From positions 1 to 8,121 of the forward strand of contig SMXP01000124.1 in assembly GCA_004356335.1 (NCBI GenBank): a stretch of 8,121 nt of DNA. The letters run 5' to 3'. Source of the DNA: Alphaproteobacteria bacterium (GTDB lineage Bacteria; Pseudomonadota; Alphaproteobacteria; SMXP01). Numbering within the stretch: the first letter of the stretch is position 1; every line of letters starts with the position of its first letter. Position numbers and translations under genes: made by a program. Positions 5,590 to 8,121 of this stretch are shown piece by piece. The notes below the pieces were generated by a model. The model had not been told where the DNA came from and did not search any database. It saw only the letters and a list, made by a program, of their open reading frames with translations.

Positions 5590-6138
5590 TCAGGCGGCTT
5601 CCACTTTTTGCAGAGCTTCTTCGACCAGCGCCACGGCTTCTTCATCCTCAAGCTTTTCGACAGCGCCGACTTCGCGCGCCATGCGATCGAGTGCCGCCTC
5701 ATAAAGTTGGCGTTCCGAATAAGATTGCTCCTGCTGCCCGCCGGCACGGTGCAGATCGCGTACGACTTCGGCTATGGAGATCAAGCTGCCGGAATTGATT
5801 TTGGCTTCATATTCTTGCGCCCTACGGCTCCACATAGTGCGCTTAATCCGAGCGCGGCCTTTCAAAGTTTGCAGTGCCGATTTAACCGCGTCCGGTGTGG
5901 ACAAGGCACGCATTCCTACCTTCTTGGCTTTGGCCGTGGGCACCCGCAGGGTCATTTTGTCCTTTTCGAAATCCACCACAAAGACTTCGAGCGAAACACC
6001 GGCGACCTCTTGTTCTTCGACGCCAACGATGCGGCCGACGCCATGGGCGGGATAGACCACGTATTGTTTGGGCTTGAAATCCAGTTTCCTTTTGGCCGGC
6101 TTCGCCGCTTTTGTCTTTGCCGTCGCTTTATTCGTCAT
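5590..6138 (-). CDS. carD: CarD-family transcriptional regulator
   Basis: A 182-residue protein of the CarD/CdnL family, which binds the RNA polymerase beta subunit and stabilises open promoter complexes. A basic, alanine-rich tail (1-18) leads into the CarD/TRCF RNA polymerase-interacting domain: V-V-Y-P-A-H-G-V-G (27-35) and a five-strand Tudor-like fold to about residue 72. The helical C-terminal domain follows, with M-W-S-R-R-A-Q-E-Y (102-110). W103 corresponds to the tryptophan that wedges into the -10 region minor groove in mycobacterial CarD. The acidic, alanine-rich C-terminus ends V-E-A-A. Length is normal for Alphaproteobacteria. It lies last in the helicase-S4-terB-fdxA-carD series, 373 nt after fdxA, so it probably has its own promoter, and ends in a strong terminator. 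The Shine-Dalgarno is modest (AAAGAGAG). Confidence 0.95.
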   Translation of the reverse strand: MTNKATAKTKAAKPAKRKLDFKPKQYVVYPAHGVGRIVGVEEQEVAGVSLEVFVVDFEKDKMTLRVPTAKAKKVGMRALSTPDAVKSALQTLKGRARIKRTMWSRRAQEYEAKINSGSLISIAEVVRDLHRAGGQQEQSYSERQLYEAALDRMAREVGAVEKLEDEEAVALVEEALQKVEAA

Positions 6139-6511
6139 TTTCTACTCTCTTTCCCAACGTGACTTGCAATCCGCTCCACGACACCACTTCATTGTGCCAT
6201 AGGCCTCACACATTTGATGGGAGATACGAACGCAGCTGTGAACCAACTCGCCTGCCGTTTAGCGGCCGGTTCGATCTTCCTCGGCTCATTTGGATAGGGT
6301 GTCACCGCCAATTATCGCGCATCAAACGCATGCAAGACTGTTTCAGTCAGCATTTCTGCCCCAAATCATTATGTATCACAAAATACGCTAAAAATAAAGG
6401 TGACGCCGTGCATAGACTTTAACTTTACAACTTCAAATAGCAATCTTGCACAAGAATATCCCTAAGGAAATCGTGCTTATTCTTGTAAATGCTTAGGAAG
6501 AACGCCGGAGA
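6139..6511. other. Gene-less interval between fdxA and carD
   Basis: 373 nt with no supportable gene. The half near fdxA (6340-6500) is clearly AT-rich and probably contains the carD promoter, though I cannot place a well-spaced -35/-10 pair. It contains the inverted repeats at 6450-6497 and a small one, GACTG-TTT-CAGTC, at 6336-6348. No tRNA or known riboswitch core was recognised. Confidence 0.5.
6450..6497. repeat. Overlapping inverted repeats downstream of fdxA
   Basis: ACAAGAATA (6450-6458) pairs with TATTCTTGT (6478-6486), nine bases. CCTAAG (6461-6466) pairs with CTTAGG (6492-6497). The two pairings interlock, so they are mutually exclusive as simple hairpins or could form a pseudoknot. 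No U-run follows. Possible 3' structure of fdxA mRNA or 5' element of a carD transcript. Confidence 0.45.
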
Positions 6512-6528
6512 TTACGAGCCTTCTCCGG
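6505..6528 (-). terminator. Hairpin spanning the fdxA stop codon, possible terminator
   Basis: CCGGAGA (6505-6511) pairs with TCTCCGG (6522-6528), a seven-base GC-rich stem whose loop contains the fdxA TAA. On the minus strand it is followed by CGTTCTTCC, a poor U-tract. On the plus strand TTTT follows more closely, but no plus-strand gene ends here. Confidence 0.4.
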
Positions 6529-6850
6529 GCTTTTCGCTGAAATGCTGCTCGTATTTGTCCTTCACATCCTTGAAATCGTCCGCGTCGGCCGGCGGCACGC
6601 CTTTTAAGGTGATGTTGGGCCACTTCGCGGCAAAATCCGTATTTATGACCAACCACTTGCCGTTATCGTCTTCCGTATCGGGCACGATCGCGTCCACCGG
6701 GCATTCCGGCTCGCAGACGCCGCAATCGATGCATTCGTCTGGATGGATGGCCAGCATGTTTTCCCCCTCGTAGAAACAATCAACGGGGCATACCTCAATG
6801 CAATCCATATATTTGCATCGGATGCACGCATCGGTAACCAGGTAGGTCAT
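6512..6850 (-). CDS. fdxA: 7Fe ferredoxin (3Fe-4S / 4Fe-4S)
   Basis: A 112-residue soluble cytoplasmic electron carrier of the FdxA type. By comparison with Azotobacter ferredoxin I, C9 and C17 with C50 should hold the 3Fe-4S cluster. C21 with C40, C43 and C46 should hold the 4Fe-4S cluster. The segment between clusters, C-F-Y-E-G-E-N-M-L-A-I-H-P-D-E-C, is characteristic. C12 and C25 are further cysteines also found in the family. The C-terminal half (60-112) is the extension typical of alphaproteobacterial FdxA, acidic around D-A-D-D-F-K-D. The start M-T-Y-L-V-T-D matches the family's usual beginning although the Shine-Dalgarno (GAGAG) is weak. It lies 78 nt after terB with a hairpin between. 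Redox partner not evident. Confidence 0.96.
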   Translation of the reverse strand: MTYLVTDACIRCKYMDCIEVCPVDCFYEGENMLAIHPDECIDCGVCEPECPVDAIVPDTEDDNGKWLVINTDFAAKWPNITLKGVPPADADDFKDVKDKYEQHFSEKPGEGS

Positions 6851-6878
6851 ATTTGTTCTGCTCTCAATTGGTTACAAG

Positions 6879-6914
6879 GCGGAAGACCCATCGGAAAACG
6901 CCGGTTTTCCGCCA
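6879..6914 (-). promoter_or_regulatory. Alternative hairpins in the terB-fdxA spacer
   Basis: CGGAAAAC (6892-6899) and GTTTTCCG (6904-6911) form a perfect 8-bp stem with tetraloop GCCG. A rival pairing joins GGCGGAA (6879-6885) with TTCCGCC (6908-6914). Both use 6908-6911, so only one can form. It begins about 15 nt after the terB stop and ends about 29 nt before the fdxA ATG. A terminator, processing site or attenuator are all possible; there is no classic U-tract. Confidence 0.5.
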
Positions 6915-6928
6915 GCCATCCCCCCCTC

Positions 6929-7411
6929 TTATTTGATGTCGATTCCTAATTTGTCCAACACCCGCCGTCGCGCGTTGCCCCGTTCCCGGTCCGACACATG
7001 GATTAGCCCGGCTATGCGGCGCAGTAGGTTGGCCTCATAGTCGTCAAGGTGGCCGTCTGCATAAACCACTTCCCACAGCATTTCAATGAGATGGATTCGC
7101 TCCTCCTCACTGAATTTGGTCTTTATTTGATGGGTGAAGGCGTGAAGTTCAACCGCACGGGTTTGACGTTCGGAGGCGGCTTCAATGAGGCTCTCCGTTT
7201 CGGCGTCGCTGAGCCCGAATTTCTCGCGAATAAGGCGCGTGATGGTCCGAAATTCTTCGTCATGGTCGATTGCGTCGGCCCGCGCCGCCTCGATAAGCAG
7301 TACCGCCGCGGCGATCTGGTGCTCTTCATGGCTATGGCTGCTGGGCCCGTCGTGTTGCGCGCCACTGCTAAGATTACCGGTTTCCAGAAATGTTTTGATC
7401 CGATTGAGCAT
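6929..7411 (-). CDS. TerB-like protein (tellurite resistance TerB family)
   Basis: A 160-residue, mainly helical protein of the TerB/COG4103 type. After a polar, His/Ser-rich N-terminal segment (about 15-32), two similar helical units follow. The first is I-A-A-A-V-L-L-I-E-A-A-R-A-D (33-46) with I-D-H-D-E-E-F. The second is I-E-M-L-W-E-V-V-Y-A-D-G (about 108-119) with L-D-D-Y-E-A-N-L-L-R-R-I-A. The A-D plus acidic segment in each unit matches the conserved acidic, probably metal-binding positions of TerB-like domains. No other ter genes are present, so a role in tellurite resistance is not implied. It sits 59 nt after the S4 gene and 78 nt before fdxA, consistent with one operon. Ribosome site weak (AGCAGG). 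Confidence 0.85.
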   Translation of the reverse strand: MLNRIKTFLETGNLSSGAQHDGPSSHSHEEHQIAAAVLLIEAARADAIDHDEEFRTITRLIREKFGLSDAETESLIEAASERQTRAVELHAFTHQIKTKFSEEERIHLIEMLWEVVYADGHLDDYEANLLRRIAGLIHVSDRERGNARRRVLDKLGIDIK

Positions 7412-7470
7412 ATCGCCTGCTTAACATGGTAAGCAAACCGCGCCAAGGTAACGTTTGACGGGATGCGCGG

Positions 7471-7869
7471 TCACTCGCTCGTGCTGCGCCACCGATCCAG
7501 GGCCCGGCGCTGCCGTTTGGTCGGCCGGCCGCTGCCTTCATCTCTTTGCCCCGGGGAAAGGGAAATGGCTTTTGCCTGTTCCACGTTGGGTGGTGACAAG
7601 TCTTCATAAAGCGATTGAGCTTCTAAGGCGGGTCCACGGCGCGTGCCCGGTGCGCGCACCTTAATCACGCGAATTTGTCGGCCCATGGCAAACGTAAGCA
7701 CATCATCGGGCTTGACGGTTTGGCTCGGCTTGGTGATGCGACCGCTTTGACCGTTCGATTTTACCCGGATCTTGCTTGCATTGACGAATTTGGTGGCAAG
7801 CGAGCGGGTTTTGAAAAACCGAGCATACCATAGCCATTTGTCTATTCGTTGCGCGTCGATCTCGCTCAT
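7471..7869 (-). CDS. S4-domain RNA-binding protein (Hsp15/HslR-like)
   Basis: A 132-residue protein with an N-terminal S4 domain: R-I-D-K-W-L-W-Y-A-R-F-F-K-T-R-S-L-A (8-25), then K-I-R-V-K-S-N-G and the loop K-P-S-Q-T-V-K-P-D-D-V-L-T-F (47-60). It ends in a basic tail, G-R-P-T-K-R-Q-R-R-A-L-D-R-W (113-126), typical of the group. In E. coli Hsp15 binds 50S subunits carrying nascent chains after stalled translation; a similar RNA-binding or ribosome-rescue role is inferred. A few residues (S-N-G-Q-S-G-R-I) make the loop after the second helix a little longer than usual. Its ATG overlaps the upstream TGA as ATGA, so translation is probably coupled to that gene; its own Shine-Dalgarno (AAGAG) is weak. 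Confidence 0.93.
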   Translation of the reverse strand: MSEIDAQRIDKWLWYARFFKTRSLATKFVNASKIRVKSNGQSGRITKPSQTVKPDDVLTFAMGRQIRVIKVRAPGTRRGPALEAQSLYEDLSPPNVEQAKAISLSPGQRDEGSGRPTKRQRRALDRWRSTSE

Positions 7870-8121
7870 GCGCTCTTTTTACTCTTAAGCCGGCCAAGCA
7901 CGGCAAAGGGAGATTGGCGGCTGGCTTTTTCGCGTTTCTCTTGACGGTGTTTTTTCTTGGCCGGTGCTTTAGCTGAGGCCGCTATATCCTTTGCCACTGT
8001 GTGTCCGCGTTTACCTTTTCTTTTAGCCGTCCCGTGCGTGACATGGCGAGAATTGCGTCGCCAAGCAACGATTTCGTCGTCGCCGTCATGTTTTTTGAGT
8101 GTACGCCTGCGGAAACCGAGG
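7866..8121 (-). CDS. C-terminal tail of a probable DEAD/DEAH-type helicase, 5' end outside the window
   Basis: The minus-strand frame is open from the window edge to a TGA at 7868-7866 that overlaps the S4 gene start (ATGA). The visible 84 residues are strongly basic, with lysine/arginine clusters (A-K-R-K-G-K-R and A-K-K-K-H-R-Q-E-K-R-E-K), and end S-P-F-A-V-L-G-R-L-K-S-K-K-S-A. No catalytic motif is visible. The helicase call rests on the usual alphaproteobacterial order (helicase directly before S4, ferredoxin and carD) and on the S-P-F-A-x-L ending seen in those helicases. The lysine-rich tail would suit RNA binding. Being coding is likely; identity is inference. Confidence 0.65.
   Translation of the reverse strand, partial: LGFRRRTLKKHDGDDEIVAWRRNSRHVTHGTAKRKGKRGHTVAKDIAASAKAPAKKKHRQEKREKASRQSPFAVLGRLKSKKSA

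Noticed and set aside
5479..6162. 227-residue open frame on the plus strand over carD
   Set aside because: Shadow of carD; no family features, and it begins inside repeat C.

Overview
The window looks like an alphaproteobacterial chromosome segment of moderate GC. The best evidence is the gene order at the right end, all on the minus strand: tail of a probable helicase, S4-domain RNA-binding protein, TerB-like protein, 7Fe ferredoxin, CarD. Helicase-S4-ferredoxin-CarD is a recurring alphaproteobacterial order. The two-palindrome intergenic repeats and the IS481-type transposase starting MGQ-LHGSATTT also fit. I cannot place it below class level; a Rhodospirillales-like or related marine lineage is a guess.

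Layout. 1-578 (+): C-terminal two thirds of a TauD/TfdA-type Fe(II)/2-oxoglutarate dioxygenase, cut by the window edge inside its H-x-D motif. 734-1018 (-): HU-family nucleoid protein with a near-perfect Shine-Dalgarno. 1046-1172: diverged repeat copy A. 1444-2814 (-): MFS permease. 3040-3362 (+): flavin reductase-like gene broken by an out-of-frame internal deletion. 3399-4277 (+): probable exported DUF1838-like protein. 4274-4379: repeat copy B. 4380-5383: complete IS481-family element with terminal inverted repeats and a CTAG target duplication. 5384-5489: repeat copy C in the opposite orientation. 5517-5551: carD terminator. 5590-8121 (-): the core block.

The core block is housekeeping: RNA binding (S4), electron transfer (ferredoxin), transcription initiation control (CarD). 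The left half looks accessory and partly decaying: permease, dead flavin reductase and DUF1838-like protein lie between two repeat copies and next to an insertion sequence, so they may be the remains of a catabolic or redox locus.

The most interesting structure is at 4274-5489. Two 106-bp repeat units, head to head, share a CTAG, and an IS481-type element has inserted exactly there. The transposase frame has no stop inside the element: its TAG comes from the CTAG target site. Repeat B also supplies the TAG stop of the DUF1838-like gene. Between repeat copies the stem arms change together while central sequences stay conserved, which points to selection on, or mobility of, a folded form. I found no CRISPR array, tRNA, rRNA, or convincing undescribed multi-gene system.
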